Positions 1-13,286 of a stretch of DNA of 61,381 nucleotides are shown here, one piece after another (the first letter of the stretch is position 1; each line of letters opens with the position of its first letter). Origin of the DNA: Chromera velia (taxonomy: Eukaryota; Sar; Chromeraceae); contig JAHBMJ010003661.1 of NCBI GenBank assembly GCA_018398765.1, positions 22,501 through 83,881 on the forward strand, written 5' to 3'. Both the position numbers and the translations under genes were made by a program. The notes beneath the pieces are model-generated. The model did no database searches, had not been told where the DNA came from, and worked only from the letters and a program-made list of their open reading frames with translations.

Positions 1-15
1 TCAATTAATGCAGAA

Positions 16-303
16 TTAATTGACGCCCTGTTGAGGGAAGACTGGCTTTGCTGAAGAATTAGACGGAGATGGAGGCAATTGGAAGGACACGATACCAAAA
101 AGCTTCGTAGCCTTAAGCAAATTTCCCCTTTTCTCCCTGTCCTCTCCTATACTATCTCTGGTTGCTGCAGTGCAATCGATCTTCCCGAGTTCGGACTCAG
201 CCTCTCTGAAGGCTTCCAGTCTCTGCTGCCAAGTTGACAGGATACCTGGAGGGCTCGGGAGAGCATTGAATTGGGACTCCAAAACAGAAATGATCTCAGA
301 CAT
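16..303 (-). CDS. Possible first exon of an unknown gene leaving the window on the left
   Basis: An open frame of 95 codons runs leftward from an ATG at 303. The translation is rich in Glu, Arg and Lys in its middle third and looks helical, unlike the repeat-driven frames beside it. I do not recognise a family. It could be a 5' exon whose donor lies near the left edge, or a chance frame. No promoter or neighbour clarifies it. Confidence is low. Confidence 0.25.
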   Translation of the reverse strand: MSEIISVLESQFNALPSPPGILSTWQQRLEAFREAESELGKIDCTAATRDSIGEDREKRGNLLKATKLFGIVSFQLPPSPSNSSAKPVFPQQGVN

Positions 304-398
304 GGACAGTCAGTTCAGAGCAGGACGGAGTTAATTGAAGGGTCGCTCTCTCTGTCTCTGATTGTGTGCGTGCGTGCGTGTGTGCGTGTGCGTGTGTG

Positions 399-850
<452 letters not shown>

Positions 851-2439
851 CTCTAGGAATTGCTGTCGAGATTGTGATGCGCAATTAAGAGAGCACACAC
901 AAACTTTTGTTTGTACATTCGAACCTTCACCTTCCTTCCACTTGCTCGTGCTTCCTTCCGGACCTGCATCAATCTGTCCCTCTCTGTGCACAAGCCCGTA
1001 ATCTTTCTGGAGACACACGGAAAATAAGAATGAATGCATGATTGAATGTACCAGGAAAGCAAACAATGCAGAGCCGGAGAAGGTCAGAAAGGAACAGAAG
1101 GAAAGGAAAGCGGAAAGGGGAAAAGCGGTGGAGAAGACGCAATAACGGAAGAGAAAAACTGGAGAATGCTCTACCAAACCTGTTCGTCCACCTGCCTGTC
1201 GGTGTGTCTTCATGTGTGTCTGTTCGTAAAGAAACAGAGAGGAAAAGGGTGGCATCGTCTGTCTCTCTGTCTCTCTTCTGTCTGTCCGGTGTTGCTATGC
1301 AGTCGTGCCCGACGTTGTCCTGTCTCCGCTCCCCCCCCGGACCCCCGCGCCCTCGCCCCCCCCCTCCGTCTCTCTTGATATGGAGACCCGGACAGACTCA
1401 GAGGACCTGGATCTGAGTCTCTGGAGTGTCCGACAGCCGCCAAGTGCAGAGGCAAGGACACAAGCGGCACTTCTCAGTACGACACCCTCAGACCAACTCC
1501 GATTCTTTGTGGCACTTCAACCTCCCAACAGCAGCACGTCAGTCGATCATTCGTTTCAGTCACTCGATAGTCGCATGTCAATGATTGACTTGATGAGTCG
1601 GAAAAACCTGCAGGTCTCTCTCACCCTGCGCTGAAAGGAGGTCCATTTTGCAGTCAGGGAGTGCACGCTGCAGCGGCAAAGACCGATTGATTCAGCTCTT
1701 TTTCTCTCCTTCCCGCCGCGATTCCCCCCCTCTATTTGCATGCTGGAACTTTTTTTGATTTCTGTCGGAATCGACCGATCAGATCATCTCGGCGTGTGCC
1801 TTTTCGTCCTCTTGACCATCACACAGCTTCCCAGACTGGTCGCCGTAAGGAACGAATAGACAGCCGTACTGGGGATTACCAATCAAATAGCTCGTCGTAT
1901 CGCTCCTAAGTCTCGAATGCGGCCTTTCATAAGTTCAAGCCTGCCACGACCCCTCTATATTTGAACGTCTGTCCCCTTGCAGTGCGACGCCGGTTGCAAA
2001 AGACCTGTCTCTCCGAGAGGCAGCGGCTCTGAAAGTCCTCTTGGAACGCCGTCTTCAACAACTACAAAGGAGAAGGAGACTCGTCTTTCAAGAAACTGAT
2101 GTACTGAATGTGCCGCGGTAGGCAGTCACTGGCAGTCCGCAGTTTGCCAGTGAAAACTTTTGCAGTTAAAACAAAACAAAAACTTTACTGTTACTTCAAA
2201 TCTATCAATGGCTTCATTAATTTGCTGCAGCCTGAGAACTAAAAGCTACAAAATTATAAAGTTACAGTTTCATCATGTTTTATCTAGGGTTTCATACTTA
2301 TTATTCTTGTGTATATCATAATATAGTATGTTTATGTTTTCTATGCTTAAATACCAGTTTTTGGCATTAGGGCGTCGGATATTCACCATTGGGGCGGGAG
2401 GCCAATCCTCCGGACATTAATCTTAATCCTAATCCTAAT
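851..2439. other. Intergenic stretch with no supported gene
   Basis: A pyrimidine-rich area near 1250-1390 contains a 109-codon plus-strand frame (1305-1634) with a Ser/Pro-rich, low-complexity translation that I do not accept as a gene. From about 2150 the sequence turns AT-rich. A short run of CCTAAT units at about 2425-2440 abuts the transposon-like element that follows. Confidence 0.5.
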
Positions 2440-2697
2440 CCTAGTAGTATCACAGTAAAAAAAAAAAGAATTGATAATTAATTGGCTTAATTAATTAATT
2501 AAATTATTTTTCTTCTTTTTTTTGTGCAACATCTAAGCAACAGTTGTGTGACACCAGAATAAGAGTTACGCAACACTTGAACAACAGTTGTTTGTTCTAG
2601 TGTTTGTCACTCAATATCGTCGACAAAAAAAAAGAGTGAGAATTACTACTGAGTAACTGGCTTAAATTATTTTTTTTTTTACTATGATAGGCCTAGG
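2440..2697. mobile_element. MITE-like inverted-repeat element, copy 1
   Basis: The left end reads CCTAGTAGTATCACAGT followed by an A run. The reverse complement of the right end reads CCTAGGCCTATCATAGT followed by an A run, so the termini are imperfect inverted repeats of about 23 bases. The interior holds several CAACA/GTTG-type motifs (for example CAACAGTTG) and two A/T runs. The same internal order and similar ends recur at 16891-17125, so this is a dispersed family. No open frame longer than a few dozen codons is present, so it is non-autonomous. No clear target duplication is seen at this copy. Confidence 0.75.
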
Positions 2698-3306
2698 ATT
2701 TATACATGATCCACTTGGTACAAAGTTTTTTAATCTATCCAACATCTGATTAGGAAGAAGTCCGAGTAACAAGAGGCTCCGTATCTTGCAAAGACCTCAA
2801 TTGTCAACAGATCTATCATGGGTACCACTGAGTAACGACTCTAGCTGATGTATCGCATGATTCGCATCTTGATCCACTGGCAAACAAAAGTGCGGGTTCA
2901 AAACTGTCAACTTGACAGTAATGGCCGCAACCTGCTTGCTTTGCGTGTGTTGCAATATAGGCCTGTGGACCGTCGACCGACCGTCTCGGACGAATCCGAG
3001 GAAGGGAGGGAGATCGGACTCTTTCTCTCCATCCACCCCTCTGGTCGTACCCAGAAGGCCTTTTGACGACAATACACGCATGAATAGGAGTGCCACTGGG
3101 ACCATCACCGATGACCGATAAACACGTCGATACAAGTTTGCACTCGTCCATCGATTGATCGATCGATCGCGGCTGAGTGATCTGATAGAGTAGTACCATT
3201 CTTTCAATATGAACCGAAAAGAGGTTGTCTATCTGTTCGGGCTGAGAGCCCATACAGAAGAGCCCGAACCACAGTCAGTCGATCTCAGTCATAGCTGTCA
3301 GATCGT
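2698..3306. other. Intergenic stretch with no supported gene
   Basis: Two overlapping minus-strand frames of 136 and 145 codons (2797-3253) compete in different frames, and neither resembles a protein family. A CGAT-rich patch (about 3150-3170) is the only local structure. This DNA lies downstream of the secreted-protein gene at 3307-3891 and may include its 3' untranslated region. Confidence 0.4.
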
Positions 3307-4700
<1,394 letters not shown>

Positions 4701-6971
4701 ATGATGACTTCCCAGATGTCTGTCCCCTACTACGGGGACACCATGAATCCAGACCTCCGGAATGAACGCGTCGGGTCAGTCAGTCAGTCCGGCAGGGAGC
4801 ACGCCTGCAGGACCACATGCGCCTAGCTGTCTGCTGTAAAGATTTCTTGTTCTGTCTCTCAGTCGAAACATGCGGACGCTGGTGTCTTTAAATCGAAGAG
4901 CAACATTCGTGTGCCTGCCTGTCCCGGTGAGTGCAGAGCAACCTTCAAGGATACCGACATGACTCAAATCCTGTACGGGGAGCAGTATCTGACCAGACTT
5001 GCTCGGCTCAGGTCCGCATGTGGTGATTTGCTGTGAATGTAATATTACTGCATGTGTCTGGCGCATTCGCTGGCAGCAACCCTCACTCCTCCCATTCCCT
5101 TTTCTGCGCATGCACGGTTACCCTGAAAGATTCTGGTGCAAAAGACGGAGTCCTGTGCTGAAAGGCGTCTCCTCTCCTCTTCGCTTCACTTCTCGTCACC
5201 TCCTCTGCCACCCTGGCCCACCTTTTTGGTACCCGGGAGTGTGGAAACACAGATGTTGAAATGCTGCGTGTGGTCCTATGGCAGCAGACTTCAGCCCCCT
5301 CCTGCGTGTACGTCCTGTGTATACAGAAAAATGATGGCCCACTCGCCCAGTGCGGACCTAAAGGACCTCTGGCAGGGCGGGAAATACGACCGGTACCTGA
5401 AGGCGTGCGAGCGCGCGTATGACTACGTTCGGTGAGTGCCGGTAAGAATCATTTTGTTCTTGGGATAGAACTTTGCGAGTGAAAGGATCTTTTATACTTG
5501 GGCGGAAGTGCTTCGGTTCTGTTGGTTCGATCGTGTCGATCTGGAGATGAAATCTTCGTTCTCGACAGAAGTACAGGAGTGTTTCTGTTCTCCTCGGTGT
5601 TGAGTTTTGTGCGCGGTGAGGCGACGAGAGCGATACCATTTGGTATTTTTTTTGAAAGCAAAAAGAAGAGGCGGGTGGAGAAATGAAGAGTTTGTGCTTG
5701 TACTCATGTTTCCCACCCACCCTGACCAACTTGTACTCACTGCTGATGCACGGTCGGTCTTTCAAAACAAAATGTTGATAGACGACCAAAACGTTGTGAT
5801 GATGGTGGCAGAAGTCAAGCTCGGCCAACTCTAAGCTTCTCGGCTCGTGGTTTCTTTCTTTCTTTCTGTGTTGTACGTTTGTTTGATTTGATTTCGTTTG
5901 CTCCCCTTTCTTGCTTGCAGCATTTCCCGCCAACACCAGCTTTCGAAGGAAGACGGCGACTTGCTGATGATTCTTTTCGGTGAAGACTTTTTCCTGGCAC
6001 TCCATATGATCATGTTCCTGCCCTCTCTGGAGGTCAGAGAGAGAGAAAGGAAATGCTAGAAAGAGAAGTTTCTTCCTGCGGAGGACGTCTTCCTTCTTAT
6101 CTTTTTGATATTCGTCACATGCAGAGACAGACAAATGACAATACCAATGTACATTTTCTACCGCAAGATCACCTGAAAACCCGTATTTTGTTTCAAATTT
6201 TTTTTCCCGAATTGGACAAGTGCCACAGTGCAACTCTCCTGCCTCTCCTCACCTGCAGAGCATGGCAGACGACGAGCAGCAGAGAGAGTGGCTCCCCCTC
6301 GCTCGTGACTTTCGGATCTTCGGGACCTACGCCCAGACGGAGTTGGGCCATGGATCGAATGTTCCGGGAATTGAGACCACTGCGGAGTTTGACAAGTGAG
6401 TGCGTGAGTGATTTGAAAAGAAAAAAAAGTCGAAAAAACTGCACTCATTCCTGGATTGAGACTAGGCACTCATTCCTGGATTGAGACTAGAAGAAGATCA
6501 GAAGTTCGTGTAAGGTCCGCCAAGTTAGCGATCGCTCGCAGCTGAAACAACGGAAACGAATCAGAATTTGAATGAAAAGAGAGACCGACTGTAAGTGAGT
6601 GTAGCGAAAATCCATAGGAGAGACAGACAGGGGAAATTGTCTTTTGTTTTGACACCCGGCGTAGAGGAGAGTCGAATGCCATCGGAAGGGGGGGGGGGGC
6701 GAGTGTCTGTGAAAGCTCCTTTGATGCCTTTGTTTCCTTTCCCGTTCCTTGTATGTGTGCACATGCGCAGGAAAAGCGACCAATGGGTTCTGAACACACC
6801 GATGCTGACTGTTAGTTGGTTGGAGTTGCGTGAGGGCGAAAGCGAAGGGCCAAAAAGTTGAAGGAAAGCACAGAGGGATGAGGGGGATAGAAACAATAGT
6901 ATGAAACGCGCCTGTATGCATGTGCACGCATGGGCTTTTTTGCTACCTTTCGGTTTGCTTCTGTCTCCCTG

Positions 6972-7002
<31 letters not shown>

Positions 7003-8893
7003 TTCTTTTTTTCTGTACATGTGTTCGTGTGTACCATCTCTTTGTCCGTTTTTGGCCCGTTTCCATTTTTTTTTTCTGTTCTTTCTGGTCGAAGAGATTC
7101 AGGCGTACCTTGGTTGGTGCATGTGAATGTGCGTGAGTACAGCATCTGTGCATTTCTCTATATATGTGTATATACGCACTCGTGCATACATACGTGTATG
7201 TGTGTGTGTGGCTTCGTGCAGTCCACCAAATGGTGGCCTGGGGGACTTGCCAAGTGAGTTGCCTGCACGTTTATTGCCTGTCTTTTGTCTGTATTCCTCG
7301 ATTGTTGATTTTTCTGATGCGTGGGTCGCCCCCTTTTGTTTTCCTTTTTCTTCTTTGCGCTGGAGACCCCGACCAGCCTTTCCTTTTGTTTTTGAAGACC
7401 CCCATCTGTTTGAAAGGTCCTTTCTTTTTTGTCACGGAGAAAGAAGACACATCTGTGAGTGAGTTAGTGAGTCAGTGAGTCAGTCTGCTTCTTCGCATCC
7501 GCATTCTGACCAAGGAGAGAAGAAAGAAAATGGCCTTCCAAATTTCTTTTCTGCAGGTCCTGCACTCACTGCATCTTGATGGCACGCGTGGTGATTGACG
7601 GGAAAGATTTCGGGCCGCACCCGTTTTTCTTTCAGGTCCGCAACCTGGCTGTCGAAAGAACCGTCGGCTGTTCGTTTTGAGCAACAGCAGCAGGGGCCTA
7701 TTGGTGCCTGCTGTGCGTTTTTTTTCTTACGTGAATCTTCATTTGGTGCATCAGAAGCAGTTTCTCTTGTGGATGCCAAGCTTTCTGTACGCCACATATC
7801 GCATAGTCAAACGACGACGAAGGAATGCTGTTTTTGTCTGCCGTCCCGGAACTCACAGTGTTCCTTCCTTCCTTCCACACACTCGAATGAATGCATGTCC
7901 GTAGTGCTTCTCTTCTCCCCGGCCCCTAGGAAGGATCCTCATGTTCATGCTTGGATAGAAAATGTGCAAACTGGTCTACGGTGTTGCTTTTCTCTGCGTG
8001 CGTCAATACAGGTGCGTGATCTGAACACTCACGAAAGCCTTCCCGGCGTCTCTCTTTGGGACATCGGGTCGAAACTTGGGTACAATGGAATGGACAACGG
8101 AGCGATGCAGCTGGCGAACGTGAGGATCCCCAGGAGGAATCTCTTGATGAGGTCGGTCAGTCGAGGGAATGGGAATGGGAGCGGAACGGAGGAGGATAGC
8201 AAGGGAAGGATAAAGGGGGAATGAGGTAGATCGGCTGTCCCCTCCCCTTTCTTTCTTTCTTTCTTTCGTTCTGCCCTTCCAGTCTGACTGCCTCGTTTTG
8301 AGAATGTGCTTCGATTCGAGTCCTGCCTGTGTGTTGCTTTACCTGTGTATTTCTCTAATTTCTTCGTTTTTGGCTGTGCGGCTGCATGAGATCTTCTTCA
8401 GGTGTTGACGGACGATGCTGTCCTTGTTCCTCTGGCAATGACCTATTTTTTTGCTTTCCTTGTGAGTGACTGTATTCAGGTACACACGAGTGGACAGGGA
8501 TGGGACCTACTCGAAGGTCGGATTGTTTGCGTACTCTCTCCCTCCCGACTCCTCCTCCTTTCTGATCTTCAAGAGAAAAAGAAGAGAAAAAGGGTCCATC
8601 TGTCGGAGCCGTCTCTCTCCCTTGCGACTTTCATTCCATACCCTGTCTTGGTATCATTCTCGCTTGCTCGCTTCTCTTGTTCCTTCCTCCTTCCTTCCTT
8701 CCTTGTTTCCTGCCTTGTTCTGTCTGTCGATTAATTTATACTTTTCCGGCATCTTCGTTTACAATTTTGTTTCCGAGGTGGAGAGAGGGTGAGCCAGTAG
8801 GGAGTGTCACAGCGGAGAAAAGAATGAAATGCATCGTCCAGGCAAGACGTCTGTTCTCTTTCTGATCGAAGCTTTTATTTGCATTCATTCTCT

Positions 8894-8927
<34 letters not shown>

Positions 8928-11900
8928 GTCACGGCACGGCATTCAGGTCGGGGACCAGAAGATGTTGTACGGCGCCATGACCTACACGCGCATGTCCATC
9001 ATCGCGGCAGCAGGGGCACATCTGGCCAAGGCACTCACCATTGCAGTCAGTCTGTCAGTCTGTTCCTTCCTTCGACTTTCTCTTTTCCTTCCCCTCACTC
9101 TGACTGCATTCACACACAGAGGGATGACACGCGTGAGGCCCTCACGGCTGCATGCAGGGAGCCAACCAGCAATCCAATCAGAGGGTCTCTTTATGACCCC
9201 CCTTTCCTCCCCCTGTAACTGCAGATTCGGTACAGCGCAGTGCGTCGCCAATTCGCCCTTCCTGGAGGCGGCCCCCAGGGCAAAGGCAAGGCGGAGGAGG
9301 AGGAGGCAGAGTTCGAAGCAAGCACCGAGGTGGACCCCTCTATTTCTGGACCTCACGCAGAAAGAGAGGCAAGGAAGGCCGAGGTGGACGGGGAGCGCGC
9401 AGGGGAAAATGTGGTGAAGCGGGTCAGCACGAGTCCCTAGCAGTTGTTGACACGTCGGAAATATTGTTTTTGTTCCAATCGTTCGGACACAATTGATTGA
9501 CTGCACGTGACAAACACACAGATAGATTCACGCATGCCTTGGACTGAACTAAGTGGGTGGAAAAGGAACGAAGAAACGACAAGCGGTCCATAGTTGGAAC
9601 GTGCAAGAAGAAAGCTCATTTAAAATGCTGAAAGCCCTTGCAGTCTGATAAATGTCTGGCTGTTTCGTGCCCTCTCCGCCCTTTTTGCTTCTCCGTTCAT
9701 TGAATGTGTGTTCCTTTTTTCATCCTCTTTGTTTTTCATTTACTCTCTGCGTGTGTGTGTGTGTGCAGGAGATGCGAAGAGAAGCCGCAAGGGCGTTGGA
9801 GAAGGAGGTCCAGGTCCGTCAGTAGGTAGCTGCACGATAGATCCTTTTTTTTTCTTTTGGGGGGGTTGCTGCGCGCTTTTTTTTTGTGTGAAATCTCGTT
9901 GCGGGAGGGATTTGTGCAAGAGGGCCCTCCCTCGTTGGTAGGCGACAATCAAAGGGTTGATTTGATTTGTCTGAGAAAACAGAAAACGAGATCGACGGGC
10001 ATGCGGCACAGAGTCGCGATGCCAGCATGCATGCACCACACACAGAAAAAGACAGTAGATTGTAGAGGAGAGATGAAGTGCCGAGGAATAGGGAGATGCT
10101 CTGCGGGTTCTGGTCCATGAGATGATGCCTTTTCAGGAACTTGAAATCGTTGATCGATTCACTTCTGATGGAGATCGTCCGAAGGAAGGCTGTCTCTCGA
10201 TCTCGCTTGCCAGGCTCGGGTGATGAAGTCTTCTAAGAAGCTGCCCCCCCTTGGTTCATTTCTCTCCCCTCCTCGCATTTCTTGTCAGCTGCATTCCTGC
10301 CCTTTCTTTCTCTTCAAAATTCTCTTTTCCTTCGTATTTGTCACTTTCTTCTCCCTCCTTGCAGGTTCTGGACTACAGTTCCCAGCAGTTCATTCTGTTC
10401 CCCCTTCTAGCAGCAGGTGAGAGACAGAGAGAGATTCTGTGATCGCATCCGTTTCCTATCTTGTTTTGTCCGTCCGTGCTTTTGCTACGTAGAGAAACGC
10501 TGAGAGAAAAAGTCCGTGCAAATTGTCTTGACGAAATGAGACTTCTTTTTCACAATTTCCTTCTTTCTGTCTGCCTTGCTTTGCTTCGGCTTCAGGCTAC
10601 GGTATGCATTTTGCTGGGAAGTGGGTGAGGTCTGCGTACGAGTCTTTCATGGAGAGGGCGAGAGGGGGAGACTTCTCGCGGCTTCAGGACATTCACGTGA
10701 CTACTTGCGGTGAGTTGCGGAGTGTTTTTGGTGCAGTCGGAGAGAGGAGGCTCTTGTCTTTTGTTTGCATATGCGCTTTCATGGAAACCGGAAGTGGCGT
10801 CTCGAACACTCAATTCCTGCGAATGGTCTTCTGAAGGATCTGAAGGGTTTCTTCTTCATATAAGTCAGCTCATTGTTGCAACTTGTGTGTTTGTATGGGT
10901 GCGCATTACTTGGGTTCCCTGGAGAGATGTGTGATGTTGTCGCGTGCTTTCTTCTCTCTCCCTCCCTCTGTATGCGTGTGTGTGTGTGTGTGTGTGCGTG
11001 TGTGTGCGTGTGTGTGTGTGCGTGTGTGTGTGTGTGTGTGTGTGCAGCACTGAAGGCTCATTGCACCCAAGTTGTGGCAGACGGAATGGAACAGGCCCGA
11101 CGTTCTTGTGGAGGACACGGGTATCTTCTGGTAAGTGCCCGCCCATATGCTGTTTTTTTTTTGCGTGACATGGTACTTGACTGCCTGTAGGCATCTCCTC
11201 CTGTGAGGCACCTTTTCGTTTCCGTCTCTGTCTGTCAGTGCTCCTTTGAAGCGAGTTGGGGCCGACGGGTGTGTTGCTAGGTGCTTTGTGTCCTGCGTGT
11301 GATCTGCACACTTGAGGAATTCTTGCCCTATTCTTCAACTCTCTCTCTCTCTCTTGTGTCCCCTTGCTCTTTTCAGTCTGCCGGTATCGGGGGTCAACTC
11401 CAAAACTTTCTCTCTCTCTTGTGTCCCCCTGCTCTTCTCAGTCTGCCGGTATCGGGGGTCAACTCCAAAGCTTTCTCTCTCTCTTGTGTCCCCTTGCTCT
11501 TTTCAGTCTGCCGGTATCGGGGGTCAACTCCAAAACTTTCTCTCTCTCTTGTGTCCCCTTGCTCTTTTCAGTCTGCCGGTATCGGGGGTCAACTCCAAAA
11601 CTTTCTCTCTCTCTTGTGTCCCCTTGCTCTTTTCAGTCTGCCGGTATCGGGGGTCAACTCCAAAACTTTCTCTCTCTCTTGTGTCCCCTTGCTCTTTTCA
11701 GTCTGCCGGTATCGGGGGTCAACTCCAAAGCTTTCTCTCTCTCTTGTGTCCCCTTGCTCTTTTCAGTCTGCCGGTATCGGGGGTCAACTCCAAAACTTTC
11801 TCTCTCTCTTGTGTCCCCTTGCTCTTTTCAGTCTGCCGGTATCGGGGGTCAACTCCAAAACTTTCTCTCTCTCTTGTGTCCCCTTGCTCTTTTCAGTCTG

Positions 11901-12743
11901 CCGGTATCGGGGGTCAACTCCAAAACTTCACCCCCCAAGTGACCTACGAGGGTGATTTCGTTGTCCTCTCTATCCAAACTGGTCGCGCCCTGCTGAAACT
12001 CGTCGCAAAGAAGATGAAGGGAAAGCCCACCAACCTGCCTCCAGAAAGCGAGTTGACGTATATCACAACTCACGATCCTTTTGCGGTACGTATGCTGCTT
12101 GTCGTGACTTTTTTTCTTCTTCTTCTGTCAGTTTTCCTCGAATTTTGTTTTTGCCGCCATAAATGAGTTTTCTGTTGAAACATCGTGATCACCAAATGCA
12201 TGGATGGATCCGCGTGGGCGGTTGTTCAATGCTGCTGTGTTTTCTTTCTCTGTTTTGAGTTTGAGTCATTGAGGAGTTGATTGGAATCCTTTCGGATGAT
12301 TCCTTCCGTGCGTGCAGACCCACAGCCCTTCCGCTCCTGGGTCGCTGCTCGACTTTTCGTGGCAACTGTCCGTCTTCAGGAGGAGGGCTTGCCATCTGAT
12401 CATGACAGCAGCAAAGAAGTTTGCAGACTCGGCAGGGGCAGGAAGAAGCCCGGTAGGTTTCCATCCTTTTTTTTCAAGTTCGGTCTCACCTTTTTTGGCC
12501 CTAAACCCCCTTTCTCTCGTAGCGCGCTCTTCGTGTCCCTTCAAGGAGTCAGTCTAAATGCACGAACGATTTTCGACAAGGGCACTTGGGACACCGTTTG
12601 GTGGTGGAAGCGGGTTTTCTGGGAATTCCGTCTTTTTTGATTGATGCATTTTTTGTGCTTGAATCCACAGAATCCCGATTTCATTCTTCAATTCATTCCT
12701 TTTTTTTTTCTCCTCAATTGTCGCTCCCTCCAGTTAACTCTGT

Positions 12744-12780
<37 letters not shown>

Positions 12781-12988
12781 CAGCTGCTGGCCCTCGATGA
12801 CGTGAAGATAGACATGTGCAGAGTGACCAAAGCCCACGCAGCTGTGTTGGTTCTCACGGTGGGCTTCTGATGTTTCTGTCTTCCTGTCTTGCGCTCTCTT
12901 TTTGGCAGCATCTCCTTCTTTCTTTGTGTTGGGGGGTGGCGGGGATTTCACTAAGTCTTTGGCCATATCTTTCCTCTCCCTAGCTGTG

Positions 12989-13024
<36 letters not shown>

Positions 13025-13057
13025 ATGAAGAAAAGAAGGGAGAAGAAGAAACATATA

Positions 13058-13091
<34 letters not shown>

Positions 13092-13120
13092 GTCTGTCTG
13101 TCTCTGTCTGTCTGTCTGTC

Positions 13121-13159
<39 letters not shown>

Positions 13160-13255
13160 CTGTCTGTCTGTCTGTCTCTGTCTGTCTGTCTGTCTGTCTT
13201 CCTGTCTATCCGAAAGAAAGGAAGTGAAAAAGTGAAGTAAAGGAAAGACGATATA

Positions 13256-13286
<31 letters not shown>

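Noticed and set aside
2417..2440. Interstitial telomere-like run of CCTAAT units
   Set aside because: Only about three units, imperfect, and adjacent to a transposon end. Too short to call telomeric.
11281..12166. Three overlapping plus-strand frames of 192-284 codons that look like a repeat protein
   Set aside because: They come from the 65-bp array, which is stop-free in all frames. The real coding part is exon 17 of the acyl-CoA oxidase (11897-12085).
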